Shown: piece after piece, positions 31,732 to 43,097 of the stretch
Numbering within the stretch: position 1 is the stretch's first letter
Layout of the letters: every line of letters starts with the position of its first letter
Origin: Schizochytrium sp. TIO01
Taxonomy: Eukaryota > Sar > Bigyra > Thraustochytrida > Thraustochytriidae
DNA length: 64,000 nucleotides
Direction of reading: 5' to 3'
NCBI GenBank assembly: GCA_004764695.1
Contig: SMSO01000037.1
Span: 4,214,337-4,278,336 of the forward strand
The notes under the pieces: model-generated
The model's input: the letters and a program-made list of their open reading frames with translations, nothing else
What the model was told of the DNA's origin: nothing
Database searches by the model: none
Made by a program: the position numbers and the translations under genes

Positions 31732-32724
31732 TTACAACCCTTTATTGTAGAAGACCTTATCCTCTGGACGAAAGCCAACACATTTATCTTGTAGCTCAGG
31801 TTCCAGATCTCTGAACTGAATGTCTCCGTGATCTCGAAAGAGGCTCAATGACACTGGCAAACCAACCAAAAATGTCAAGGAGACAAAGCTAGCTTGCGCA
31901 GCCATGCGAAGTCCCGGTCGATTTCGGATAGCCGGGACGAGTTTTTCTGCGGCCAAAAGAAGCAGAGGAGAAAGTACAAGAATTGGCATAGGAAGAACGA
32001 CACGAGATACCGCTGTCTCCGTTAGTGCCTTCTTCGCAGCCACGACAGAATGGCCAAGATATTTTCCAGCTTCGTCGCTGACGGTAATTCCCGTAACCAG
32101 CTCCTTGTGACGCATTAAAGTGACATTGAGAATATTTGCAGAAGCTACTGCAACGAAGGGAATAAAACGACGCATCATAGGGGCGTGCATCTTCTCTACA
32201 AGGCGGTCCATTACGAGGGAGACACCAATAGCAGAAGACACAGCAACAGAATATCCAACTACGAGATCCTGATTGCTGGACGGTGCAGACATATTACGAT
32301 TGCAGTAGTTGACTGCAGCATTGTGACTCTGGTTCGCCCATTGCCAGAATACATTTTGAGCTGGCGTATTGGCAAGAAGCATACCAACAACGATCGGAGT
32401 CCCGAAAGGAACAAAACCAGACATGCGGAATGGGGGCAGGATTGCTTCACCAGAATCTGGGTGAATTGTACTCTGGACGATCTTCCTTGCAGTCCATAGC
32501 TCTTCGTCGGTTAGTTGTTGCCAGCCTAATTCTTGCTTTTCATACATTCGTAGGATTCTCTGAGATTCTTCAAGAGAAATCCCAAAGAATGTTTTAGGCA
32601 AAAGGGTTCGAGGGTCTACTTGGTTCACAAACTTAAGGAGACGTCCAGCGAACTCGCTCTGGTCAAATTCATCTTTGTCCAGAGAAAACTCTTTGGCACG
32701 AAGTCGTTCCACCGCGGCAAACAT
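31732..32724 (-). CDS. Sideroflexin (mitochondrial amino acid transporter family)
   Basis: A 330-residue protein, the usual sideroflexin length (about 320). Family motifs are DPRTLLP (37-43), the conserved HPDSGE (88-93), PPFRMSGFVPFGTPIVVG (97-114), NQSHNAAVNYCNRN (131-144) and the closing helices with AEKLVPAIRN and LPVSLSLF. Four to five membrane helices are visible. Sideroflexins sit in the inner mitochondrial membrane; SFXN1 and SFXN3 carry serine into mitochondria for one-carbon metabolism. The substrate of this copy is inferred. The protein is complete at both ends. Confidence 0.92.
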   Translation of the reverse strand: MFAAVERLRAKEFSLDKDEFDQSEFAGRLLKFVNQVDPRTLLPKTFFGISLEESQRILRMYEKQELGWQQLTDEELWTARKIVQSTIHPDSGEAILPPFRMSGFVPFGTPIVVGMLLANTPAQNVFWQWANQSHNAAVNYCNRNMSAPSSNQDLVVGYSVAVSSAIGVSLVMDRLVEKMHAPMMRRFIPFVAVASANILNVTLMRHKELVTGITVSDEAGKYLGHSVVAAKKALTETAVSRVVLPMPILVLSPLLLLAAEKLVPAIRNRPGLRMAAQASFVSLTFLVGLPVSLSLFRDHGDIQFRDLEPELQDKCVGFRPEDKVFYNKGL

Positions 32725-34259
32725 CGTGCCTTTACAATACCCGACGTTTGTCCAAAGTTGTATACCTTTCTATTCTTGGCACCTGGAGAGAGCTCCGTTT
32801 GACACGGTAAGATCTACCACAATGAATGCCACTGAGTACTTTGTTTGCTTGCTTTCCTCAAGATTGATCTTCCTCAGCTCGCGCTTCACTGCGACTGAGA
32901 TAAGTGTTTGCCTCGAGTTTTGTTGGCCCATAAGTTGCCAGTGCTCAAGATCCTCGGTGTCTGCCTGTTTATCTGTTGCGCCAGGGACGCGGCCTTCCTC
33001 CCAATACTCAGCTACTATTCCGCTTACATAAATCTATGCGACGGTGACGATCTTTAAGGGTTCTCTTGGTTGGTAGGTAATTGCCGTAGTAATGTTTGGA
33101 GCCATCTCTGTGTCCCTCGCAGTGCTGGTAGGCAGCAAGAGCAATGACATGCGCACGGATGATTGGTATGGACTTTAGATCCCGAATCAGGTAGATATTG
33201 AACAGCACAGGCTCTTGGACGTGCCTATCTATCTTATGGCATGCTTCCCTTTCCGAGAGACCCTACAACTTGAAGAAAGACATAGTAGGTTCTGACTAAT
33301 GTTGAGTTATTTCAATTTGTTTTGTTTTCTTAAATCTTTATTTCGATCCTTTTAGATTGAAAAATAAAATCGTGATGCGCCTATCATCAAGAAATTAATT
33401 TATCTTTAAACTCAAAACAATCACTCGATAAAGGAACTAACTTTGCAGCGACGACTGTGCTCGTTTCTCTCTCGTGCTTGTGTTTCTGGCCACGACGACA
33501 AAGTAGAGGCCGTAGCTACGAGGCAGTTCGTATTTTGTAGCAGACAGAGGCCGCACAACGAGGCATGGCGAGCGACAGCGACAGGGCTGAGAACGAGCTG
33601 TCTCTTCCCGATCGTTAAATTAATCCTAGTATTGCCGAGTCCCAAGTTCAAAGCGAAGTTATCGAATTGGATGCGAATTGAAGAATGACGATTACCTACT
33701 TAGGCACTCAGGCTGTCCCATAAAACGAAGAGACGAAAAAAAAACGCAAACGCGTCATCTTGTACTTTAATCGAACCTCCGAGCTTATGAAAAAGGCATC
33801 GCTTCCTTGCTGTTACTCGGGTGGAATGGTTCCCATGAAACTTTCACAGAATAGCTTGAGAGAGGTACCTCCTATCTATCTATCTATCTATCTATCCGTC
33901 ACTTGCTCCATCTCTTGATTTTCGTTTATTGATGCTCGTGGTACAAGCACTGTTTGACAGTGGTACGTACTGGGGCCCTAACTAGCTATAAACTTGTGCT
34001 AGTGCTAAAGTTACTCCTCTTGCAACTAAGAGCGCTACTAAGTGCTACAGTACCCAGTAGGCGGTGCTCAGTACTCTGAGTCCTGTGAGCAGAACAGAAG
34101 GGGCCACCATTGATGGTGGTGCACGAAAGACGGCCAAAGCAAACATTGGCATCGGTCTTTGGAGTTGCGCGGACAAAACGAAGGGCGTGCAGACGAAGGA
34201 AGGGCGTATATTGTAGGCAATTGTTTAATTTAGATAGGGTTGATAGAACTCGTTTCAAC
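32725..34259. other. Divergent promoter region
   Basis: Between the starts of sideroflexin (minus) and DPH4 (plus). It contains a (CTAT)n run at 33872-33896. An open frame continues upstream of the DPH4 start to 34110 but looks non-coding. No supported gene. Confidence 0.5.
33872..33896. repeat. (CTAT)n microsatellite
   Basis: Six tandem CTAT units in the spacer upstream of DPH4. Confidence 0.9.
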
Positions 34260-34914
34260 ATGAACTTGGACCATTATGAGCAGCTGGATGCTCCTCGCGA
34301 TGCTTCCCATGTAGAGTTGCGTAAGAAGTACCACGAACTCGTGCTCGTTTATCATCCAGACAAAAATACAGGCCCAGCAGGGGATTCCGGCCAAATGGTG
34401 GCTAAATTCCAGGCAATTCAAGATGCATGGGCAATTCTTGGAGATGTTGAGAAGCGAAAGGACTATGATGCACAGCTTTCTGCTCAGGAAGCGCCAGAGG
34501 CTGCTGCACAAGAAGTCGACCTTGATGACCTTGAATGGGACGGTGCTGCACAAATTTTCATTCATACATGCCGCTGTAGTGACAAAATACACATATCTGA
34601 GGATGATTTGGATAAGGTAAGTTCTTGTTGGATAATTCACAATAGCAATGTAACACATAGATTGATAAAAATACCACGTCTAGTATTGAAAAAGTTTAAT
34701 TATAAGGGCGAAACATTCTCTAAATATTATCCATGTAATGGCAAGGAATGTGAATATTAACAATAAGTGGTACAACCTTTGCGAATGCTCATACACGTTT
34801 TAATGCTAATGATTCAATGCGCAGGGTTGTGAGATTTTTGAATGTCCAAGTTGTTGCCTCCGTATCCGTGTCGCATTTCAAGTCGATGAGGAGGCTGATG
34901 ATGAAGCCCGTTGA
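34260..34914 (+). CDS. DPH4: DPH4 (DNAJC24-like J-domain/CSL zinc-finger protein), two exons
   Basis: Two exons, 34260-34616 and 34825-34914, join in phase 0 to give 148 residues; human DNAJC24 has 149. Exon 1 holds a J domain (1-75) with the HPD tripeptide in YHPDKN (32-34) and the first half of a CSL zinc finger, TCRCSDKIHISEDDL. Exon 2 supplies the second half, FECPSCCLRIRV, so both Cys pairs are complete only after splicing. DPH4 donates electrons and works with DPH3 in diphthamide synthesis on elongation factor 2. The reading frame of exon 1 runs on into the intron for 48 codons, which hides the true end. Exon 2 overlaps the 3' end of TELO2 on the other strand by 37 bp. Confidence 0.9.
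34617..34824 (+). other. Spliceosomal intron of DPH4
   Basis: A 208-nt intron with donor GTAAGT and acceptor GCGCAG, phase 0, AT-rich compared with the exons. It is supported by the completion of the CSL zinc finger across the junction. It is the only intron in the window that I can support strongly. Confidence 0.88.
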
Positions 34915-37835
34915 GCTGGAGAAAGCATTCGATTCAGAAGCGAGGCCTGCTCCCTGCAAGAAGTATCCGGATCGCGCTGCATGACAAGTTGCACCCATTC
35001 CTTAGAATCTCCAATACTTGCTAACCAGTCGTCATCTTCTGAAAGAACTGCCACAGGGACCACTAATAGAATTTGTGCTAAGGAAAATAAGGCTGCTCGA
35101 CGGATTTGCGCGTCATCATGGCGACGCAAGCTCCATAGAATTTTGTACAAGGCCCGGCCCATTCGACTAGTATCTGGAGCATGTTGTGCTGCTGCTAAAA
35201 TGGATGCAAGTGCAAATAGGAACTTCGCCAGAACTATCGGCTCTTGCATTCCGGGAGTTTTTAAAGTAGCAAGACCACTATTGAGCAAAGGGTAAAAGAA
35301 CACAGGACCGGCTAATCCTGAAAACCTACTCTTGCGCTCAATTGGGGCAGGAGTTTTGCGTTGCCCCCAACGTCGTATGACTCGTCCTACCTGTTTAATA
35401 GGTGGTTTGACCATGTTACTTCCTGCTGGGATCTCCCCTGTTTCGGACAATACATCTTGCTCCTGGAACGCTCTAGATGTGCCCTTTTGTAAACCCTGTG
35501 CACCTAAAACGAGCGCCTCCAATGCACAGATACGAACCGAAATAAAAGTTGCTCGTTCTTGCGTAGCTTCGGCGATAAGTACACTAGCTGCTGCAGGTGG
35601 CGCCGTTTCGATAAGAGCCACTAAGGCCTGCATACGGGAGTCCGCAAACCCATGTTGACTAAATTTATTTTCCAAGTGTAAAAGGAGATGGGTTAGCTCG
35701 CCAGCAGACCGGTTTAGATCTGCAGGACGCCTATATATTAGGTTTGCAAGACCTTGCAAACTCGCTTGAAAAGATGCAAACTCCTTCCCTTCTTGAAATA
35801 CTTTTATAGCATCGTGTAAGTAAAATGGTAGTAGTGATTCATCGATTTCGTTTCCTTCGTCTATTCCACTTTGCTCCTGATCTCTGGAGCCCGCCTCGGG
35901 CACCCCTACATGCCGTGAGGGAGCATCTTCGTCATCGCTATCATGCTCTGAATCGTCATCGTCATCATCACTACTGTCATCCCAGATATTGTAGGACTTG
36001 GTTGGTTTTGCTACGGTTCCAGACATTTCCTCAACTGCTTTTTCAGCTGCAGAGGATTCTGTTTGTTGTGACGCGAAAGCAAAATTATCGCCCTCAACTT
36101 CATCACCATTAGTTTCGCTTCCCTCCTCTAAATCAGTATCAATGTCCCAAAACAATTTGCTTCCGGGTGGTGCAAATAAGAATCCTGGCATTGACTCAAT
36201 TTCCTGAAACACCAAAGGGTGTTCAGGACTTGAGATTTTTGAGATTTGGACAGCCATAAGCATGCCTAATATGCGGATATCAGGGTTTGCAGCTTCGAGA
36301 TAATGTTGCACCCCTGTGACCACTCGCAAAAGTACTCCAGATTGGTGAATCTCCTTTGCGTTCATAAGCAGTAAGAGATTATACAATGCTCCACTTACGA
36401 ACGAAAGGGTTTCTAAATCACTATTTGACACAAACGAGCGATCACTCCAAATACTAGCAATATGGCGAGTTTGATCAAGAAAGATATTTGCCTTGGATTG
36501 GCCTTTTGAATCAATCTGCTCTTTAATGGATACTTCTCTCAGGTAATGGGTCAAACCCCAAAGAGCAGCACGTGGAATTGTACGAGGTCGCAGGAATAGT
36601 TTACGGAAGGCAAAGTCTTGCATATGACCTGACTTACGTATTGATTCAAAAGGGAAGATTTTGCTTACAAGGTCTTTTGCATCGCCCGGGGTTTTGCACG
36701 CAGCTCCGCTTATCCGCAAAATAGCCTTCCACAAAGTCTCGCGGGAGTTCAGGGGGAGTGACTCCAGGATAGTTGCATGGCCCAACAGTGTACTCTCCCT
36801 TACTAAAACCCTGGCAACTACATCACTTTGACCAATAGCCACCCATTTAGCTATGAGCTGGTTTTGGACATTTGTAATATTCGAGATATCCTGCGAAAAG
36901 AGAGAATGAATTACAAACTCAAAGTATTTGAGCCGGTCAAACGCAAATGCTTTATTAGCAAGAGGGCCACAGAGATAGTCAGGAAGACTGGCAAGGGTTT
37001 TTACTAGTTCTTCAGGTAACCCGATTGCTTCCGCGACACTGGCAAGGCTTTTGAGATTTCTGTGCTCCAAAATAGCAGGTGCTAGAAACCTGCTGGCAAG
37101 GGCAAATGTGTGACGTCTAACAATGTCATCAGCTCCGTGCCCTCCCGTTCCTAACCCCAGCCTCTGCGCATTACGTTCTCGTTCTTGACTAATCTGTCTG
37201 TGCAAGGCTATTAGGGTCCTTTGACATCCAAAGAATGCTGCGAGGCACGAAGTGTCTTCTCCCTTGCTACCGGATACCTCTACAGTGAAAAGTTGTGCGA
37301 GTCTTTTACGTTCTTTGTCTGTCATAAGTGTTTCAAAGCTGCCAGCCAAGACTAAAAATTTTGCTTGAACAGATGCCAGGCCTTGTACATATCTCCTCAG
37401 AGGTGAAGTTGCCTTAGCTAGTGACAGTTCAGGCACCTGACGAGGCGTATTATCCTGAGTCTCGCCTTCAAGTTGCGTTGTTCTCCACAGAATAGTTATC
37501 TCTTTACTTAAGGCCCGAAGTTGCTCTAAAAGTTCCAGAACTGCTACAAGGTCGCCGAGGTGTGGTCCGTCAGAATTTAACGCGGCCTTTTCTTTCTCCA
37601 GCCCGCTCACACGCTCCTGCGCATCATGGAGAATCTCGAGCAAAGATGCAGAAGCTGCACCAAAAGCCTCTAATTCTCTATCAGCAGAAGCCCTCTCCAT
37701 GTTTAAGATGTCTTGCTCAGTCCCTCGCTGTTGCTCGGAGGCACAAATGATTTTAAAAAATCGCTCAAGAGACCTGTTCGTATGCAGATGGCCACGGTGA
37801 TTGTGCGCGCGGTTCTTTCTATGTTTGTATCTCAT
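34878..37835 (-). CDS. TELO2: TELO2/Tel2-like telomere length regulation protein
   Basis: A 985-residue helical-repeat protein. The C-terminal third carries the TELO2 domain: LPFYLHDAIKVFQ (about 665-677), ANLIYRRPADL, then ELTHLLLHLENKF and MQALVALIETAP, followed by VRICALEALVLGAQGL. After a linker come ALYKILWSLRRHDDAQIRRAALFSLAQIL and a short tail. An acidic stretch (SSDDDDDDSEHDSDDED, about 620-637) precedes the domain, as in animal TELO2 where CK2 sites recruit R2TP. With TTI1 and TTI2 it helps PIKK kinases (mTOR, ATM, ATR) fold. The first 45 residues are His/Arg-rich; the Met at about 37700 (MERASADREL) may be the real start. The 3' end overlaps DPH4 exon 2. Confidence 0.85.
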   Translation of the reverse strand: MRYKHRKNRAHNHRGHLHTNRSLERFFKIICASEQQRGTEQDILNMERASADRELEAFGAASASLLEILHDAQERVSGLEKEKAALNSDGPHLGDLVAVLELLEQLRALSKEITILWRTTQLEGETQDNTPRQVPELSLAKATSPLRRYVQGLASVQAKFLVLAGSFETLMTDKERKRLAQLFTVEVSGSKGEDTSCLAAFFGCQRTLIALHRQISQERERNAQRLGLGTGGHGADDIVRRHTFALASRFLAPAILEHRNLKSLASVAEAIGLPEELVKTLASLPDYLCGPLANKAFAFDRLKYFEFVIHSLFSQDISNITNVQNQLIAKWVAIGQSDVVARVLVRESTLLGHATILESLPLNSRETLWKAILRISGAACKTPGDAKDLVSKIFPFESIRKSGHMQDFAFRKLFLRPRTIPRAALWGLTHYLREVSIKEQIDSKGQSKANIFLDQTRHIASIWSDRSFVSNSDLETLSFVSGALYNLLLLMNAKEIHQSGVLLRVVTGVQHYLEAANPDIRILGMLMAVQISKISSPEHPLVFQEIESMPGFLFAPPGSKLFWDIDTDLEEGSETNGDEVEGDNFAFASQQTESSAAEKAVEEMSGTVAKPTKSYNIWDDSSDDDDDDSEHDSDDEDAPSRHVGVPEAGSRDQEQSGIDEGNEIDESLLPFYLHDAIKVFQEGKEFASFQASLQGLANLIYRRPADLNRSAGELTHLLLHLENKFSQHGFADSRMQALVALIETAPPAAASVLIAEATQERATFISVRICALEALVLGAQGLQKGTSRAFQEQDVLSETGEIPAGSNMVKPPIKQVGRVIRRWGQRKTPAPIERKSRFSGLAGPVFFYPLLNSGLATLKTPGMQEPIVLAKFLFALASILAAAQHAPDTSRMGRALYKILWSLRRHDDAQIRRAALFSLAQILLVVPVAVLSEDDDWLASIGDSKEWVQLVMQRDPDTSCREQASLLNRMLSPAQRASSSASSST

Positions 37836-39258
37836 ACCCCTTCAAGCAGAGGTTAAACAAAATGAATGGAGAAAATAAAAAGTTATACCTAGGTAGTATG
37901 ATAGATGAATACTAGTTTCAAGTACTAAATACAAACAAATCCATAAGATTGTGAATATTAATCTAGAGCATTAATAACCTGTGTATCAAGTCAGAACTAG
38001 ATGAATGTGTGAGAGTCCCAAACTCTTACCTTTATTGTGGTGCCCACCTATTAAATCAGAAGTTGTACTCTCAGAAGGTTGAGGTGAAGTGCAGGTCGTT
38101 CTTCCTTATATTGAGAACCAGTGAATATTAAATTGTGAGATCGTTCAAAGCTTCCTCCAGGATCTCTAGATGAATTCCAATCAATAGAGTATCTTAAAAT
38201 ACAAGCCGGTTGGATTCTGGTGCTTACACGACTTTGCAGTCGTACCAAAATTAGAACTAGCAGTATCTTCTAATTTTTCAAAGGGGGGACTTCTTGTTCT
38301 ATTCAACATACAGAATTAGTAGATCAATGAAAGACCACATTATCAACAAACAAAACAACCAAGTATTAACATTGCATTGTTTATCCATGGCCGAGTCTTC
38401 CGTTTCGCTTCATGTTCTGCAGCTCGAAGCTCTCTTTTTCAAGGTTTCCTTTAATTATTATTCAAGATCTAAAGTTCTGAAGTAGCGTTTCACAACTCAA
38501 ATTCACACTCATTTTTTCGTTTCTATTCTAAAAGCTACACAGAATGAGGTCAAGGTGAGGCTTGTAAGAGTTTAGCACTCAGAAAGGAGCAAGATCTCAG
38601 CAATTGCAAATAAATTAACTGTAGAATTTGAGGTGATGTGTTTGTTGCACTACATCATACATCGTAAAATAATTTAAAAATAAAGATGGTGGACAGACGA
38701 CAGAGTCGACCTAAAGAGGTGAGTTGAAATTTTGAGGAGTATGTGACAAGAATCACTTAATTATCGCAAACAAAAAAATCTATTCGATATCAAAGCGACA
38801 GGAAAAGGATGACAACTATTTGTGTAGGCAATACTGCTGTAGTAAGTTGCTTTTCCACAAGGTGAAGTCGTAGTTCAAATGTATCATGTCTTAACTACCC
38901 AATGAAGTCCAAAAGTATAGTCAGCCTGGCGAAGCGCATTTTGATATGGGCTATGAAGATATATCGATAAGCAGGTGGAGTTCTTTCTCATCTTTTGACC
39001 CAGGCGCTAGTAAAGTCTGATAGTGGGTTAGTCGTCGTAAGGTATGAAGATTCGGTCTAAGCGTTACTAGGCCTAGTTAGGCAATTATCCCTCTTCCTTT
39101 TCATTCAAGTTTGTTCATGGTCAAGAGGGCACTAAGTAGTATCGGCTAAATCCCTAGTCGCTACTAATTAGAGATTGCTGGTAAAAGAACTCTTGCTTCT
39201 TTCCGGTAGTAGTCAGGTATTGCAAATCTCCGTGCATCGAGTCCGCAGGCCCAGCACC
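37836..39258. other. Divergent promoter region
   Basis: AT-rich region between the starts of TELO2 (minus) and the NDH-SelD fusion (plus). No supported gene. Confidence 0.55.
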
Positions 39259-42200
39259 ATGGGTGCTACTCTGAGCAGCCTGAGGTGGCTTGCGCTCGGG
39301 CTTTACCACGCACCACTCTCTCTCTTTCCCCTGGACTGGGTCCGCATCCTCGTAGAGGTCTTTGGACTTCAAGTTTCCGCACTCTTGCTGTTTCCTGCGC
39401 ACAGCTCTTCCTGTTGCTCGGAAAAAGATAACAAATACTACAAGGATATAGATAAAAGCAGCATAAACTCAAGTTCATCTTGGGCCGTCCGAGTCTACCA
39501 GGATCTGTGCTCTCTGCACGAGACTTGCAGAGTTCTTTGGGGCATCGAGCTTGACAGGCGCATGGAAGAGGCGCTTGTCTACAGAACCCAGAGCAGTAGT
39601 AGCAATACTTTTCTTGCTTTCAACCAGAGTGGATATTACAGTGGTGGTGAATCAGGGCATAGCTTGGGCAACAACCGTGGAGTAGACAACGTAGGAAGCA
39701 GTTTGATAAGGAAACCAAGTGGAAATTGCCTTCGTAGCAATTGTAGTAAAGGTTGGCAATCTCAGGGAGTTGCGAGTGCACTCTTTGGTGGATCACTCTC
39801 GGGAACGGTTTCTCATCTCTTGGGTCGCCATAATAAGCAACATCAAAAGAGCCTCATCCGAAGTGGACTAGCAGGACTTCTTTTATCTCCTTTGACGTGG
39901 CTGTTTTGGGGAGGTAGCTCTACATCCCGGTCTCAATTCGGATTTGGCGTTGGATCTTTGTCGCCAATATCTCCGAGAGTTTTCGGTCTCCCTTCAAGAG
40001 CAGACACTATGATGAAAATGCAGCAACATGAAGTAGGTCCAGTAAGCAGGGATCTTGTTCTAATTGGAGGCGGTCATGCTCATGCATTTGTGGTGAAAAA
40101 TATGGGTATGAAACCCGAACCAGGACTCTCCGTTACCCTCATCACGCCCGAGGTCGACACCCCTTACTCAGGCATGCTCCCAGGCCACATCGCGGGTGTT
40201 TACACTCGCGAAGAATGTCACATTGACCTGGTACGCCTTTGCCAATTCGGACATGTGCGACTTGTGCTAGCTTCAGCCACATCCATTGATCTTGAGAACA
40301 AAGTTGTCCATCTCGATGACCCCCGAAGACCTCCGATTCGTTACGACGTTCTCTCAATTGATATTGGATCTGCACCGCAGATGCTTGAGGGTTCAGCAGT
40401 CGCCTCTGCAACATTTACAGCAACACCTGTCAAGCCTATATGGCGCTTTTCTGAGCGCTGGCAATCTCTTGTAGACTGCATCGAAGCCAAGGCAAATCTT
40501 GTTAACTCCTCGTCCGCAGATGCCATGAACGGCAGAAACCAAAAGAAAGATGGTGATATCGCTGATGGTCAGGGAGATGGAAAACGCTGCAGCACTTGCA
40601 CAGGCTCAAGAACCTTTCACAATCGCAGTAGTTGGTGCAGGTGCTGGTGGCGTGGAATTGGCCCTGGGAATGCAGCATCGCTTAGAGGGCATTGTACAGG
40701 ACAAATTAAAAGTCCAATTTGTGTTAATCAGTAACAAGAATGTCGTATGTCCTTCGCATAACAAAGGTGTTCAGAAGCGTTTTGCAAGAATCCTCAAAGA
40801 ACGTGGCGTGAATGTCATTTATGACTTTGAGGTTGTAGGCTTGGAAGAGAAGCGCCTTCGAGCCAAGGATGGACGTATCGTCAATGTTGACGAGTGTATT
40901 TGGTGCACAAACGCCAAGACGCAGGAGTGGATGGGCGCGTCAGGCCTGGCAGTAGACAAAGGCGGCTTTGTTCGAGTTAAACAAACCCTAGAGTCTGAGG
41001 ATACACCAAATGTTTTTGCTGCAGGTGATTGCGCGAATATGCTCGAACACCCGCGCCCGAAAGCTGGCGTTTTTGCAGTACGTCAAGGCCCACCTCTTGC
41101 TGCTAACCTGCGCCGAGCTATTCGTAATCTGAACCGCCGTTCATCTCAGGCTGCAGAGCCTTTGGAAGAATATATTCCTCAAAAGTCCTTTCTGGGCCTC
41201 ATTAGCACAGGCCGACCCTACTGTGTGGCGTCGCGTGGTGAAATGTCCATGGAGGGTAAGTGGCTATGGAAGATGAAGGACTACATTGATCGCAAGTGGA
41301 TGGCTGGTTTTACGACGGACCTCCCAGTTATGAACAGTGATCTAGAGAACCACAACAACGAAGACGGTCATGGATCCGAAGCGGATAGTCTTGAGACTTT
41401 AACTAAGGCTTCACTTATGCGATGTGGCGGATGCGGTGCAAAGGTTGGTAAGTCGGTCTTAGACCGTGTCATGCAGAACTTGAACCCACCTACTCGACCA
41501 GAGGTTCAAGTAGGACTTGATGCGCCTGACGATTGTGCTGTTGTACAGTTCGACAATACAAATCCGCGAGCACCTCGTGTTGTGCAGACTGTTGACTTTT
41601 TCCGTTCTTTCATTGACGACCCATTTGTATTTGGTCAGATCGCTGCTAATCATGCCCTAAGCGACTGCCATGCAATGTGCGCAGAAGCTGTCACCGCTAT
41701 GGCAATCGCTGTTGTGCCATTTGCCGCAGAGCCTGTTGTTGAAGGTGTCCTCACCCAGCTCATGGCTGGTGCGTCTGTAGCTCTTGAGGAAAGCAAGTGT
41801 GCTCTGGTTGGGGGTCACTCATGTGAAGGAAAGGACCTTGCACTAGGCCTCTCTGTAAGTGGCGTCGTTGAGGCTGGGGATCAACTTCTCACGAAGGGCG
41901 GAGTCCAGGATGGAGATGCGCTTGTTCTAACAAAGGCAATCGGCACCGGGACGATTTTTGCAGCAAACATGCGTGTCATGGCGAAAGGCAGCTGGGTCCA
42001 GAGCGCCATCAATAGTATGCTTGTTTCAAATAAAGAGGCAGCCATAACAGCCAGAGATCACGATGCAACTGCTTGTACTGACATCACTGGCTTTGGAGTC
42101 ATGGGCCATCTTATTGAAATGATGCAAGCAAGTGATTCTGACCTTATTGCCAATGTGGAGGTTGACGAAATTCCCTATCTTGAAGGCGCCATCGAATGTG

Positions 42201-42472
42201 TGGAATCGGGGGTATTCTCTTCTTTGCAACCGCAGAACACTCGCTTAAGGCGCAGTGTTCTCAACCATTCTCAGGCGGCAGCTTCGTTTCCAGCAAAGTA
42301 TCCCTTGCTCTACGACCCTCAAACCTCTGGAGGTTTGCTCATCAGCGTTCCTGCCGCACAAGCTGATGGTCTTGTAAAAGCTCTTCAAGAGAAAGGGTAC
42401 TCCAAGTCTTCTATAATTGGCCACATCCAACGCGGCGACACGGAGGGTGGCCATCGTGTCAAAATCACTTAA
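39259..42472 (+). CDS. NDH-SelD fusion: FAD/NAD oxidoreductase joined to selenophosphate synthetase, frame broken
   Basis: An N-terminal extension of about 250 residues with hydrophobic stretches comes first (possible organelle targeting or membrane anchor). Next is an NDH-type flavoprotein module: RDLVLIGGGHAHAFVV binds FAD, and IAVVGAGAGGVELAL binds NAD(P). The C-terminal third is SelD: CGGCGAKVG with the catalytic Cys near 41432, DAPDDCAVV, QTVDFFRSFIDDPFVFGQIAANHALSD and DPQTSGGLL. It makes selenophosphate from selenide and ATP for tRNA-Sec charging. The flavoprotein half may supply reduced selenium. The active site has Cys, not Sec. The two halves are in different frames: frame 1 carries the protein to about 40540 and frame 2 from about 40550 on, so one base too many (or a tiny intron) lies in the linker. 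NDH-SelD fusions are known in bacteria and some protists. Confidence 0.85.
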
Positions 42473-43097
42473 TACAGGAACCAAATAATAATAATAATAA
42501 TCTGCAAAGCTTAATCTTATATTGATAAGTGCATAAACTGCGGATTGCTAACTGGGTATATGCAGCACGAGCGAGGGTCAAGCTTACAGGTTGACCTGTT
42601 GTTATCTTTCGAAATTTCCTGGCTCGATTTCACTTGAACTTCTTAGCAAGAGGGGAGTAAAAGTAATTACGAATGAGCGCAATAAAGAAGATAAACGTTT
42701 GAAGAATGTAACATGTGGTGGCATTAGTGTCTTCTTTCTCTGTTCCCTTTTTCTCATTCAAAAAAAAGTACAATTCAAAATCCGATATTTCAATCTAAGC
42801 GCGTTGCCTTCGAGAGCCGCATTTTACGTTGAATGAGAATGCTCAATTTGAGATACATCATCTCCCACAAGTAGACTACATGTTTGTGAATTTGAACTAA
42901 AAACATTAGAATTGCAAAATGAAAATGTCCGCATTCGTCGATGAGATAGGTCAGACAGGAAAGTGAAAACATTATAAAAGAAGCAGGAAGGTACCATGGT
43001 AAAGTAAAATTGAAGAATTGAGTAGAGATGGTAAGCATAATTTCTCAAAAAAAAAAAAAAAATCTCCTCAAAGCTCGACATGTTAGAGCTTAGCATA
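42473..43097. other. Convergent 3' spacer
   Basis: Between the NDH-SelD gene and the small RIIa-like gene. It includes a run of 16 A at 43047-43062 (a T run on the strand of the RIIa-like gene). No supported gene. Confidence 0.55.

Noticed and set aside
34617-34760. C-terminal extension of the DPH4 frame beyond 34616
   Set aside because: It is intron read-through. Splicing at GTAAGT/GCGCAG restores the second half of the CSL zinc finger and the family length.
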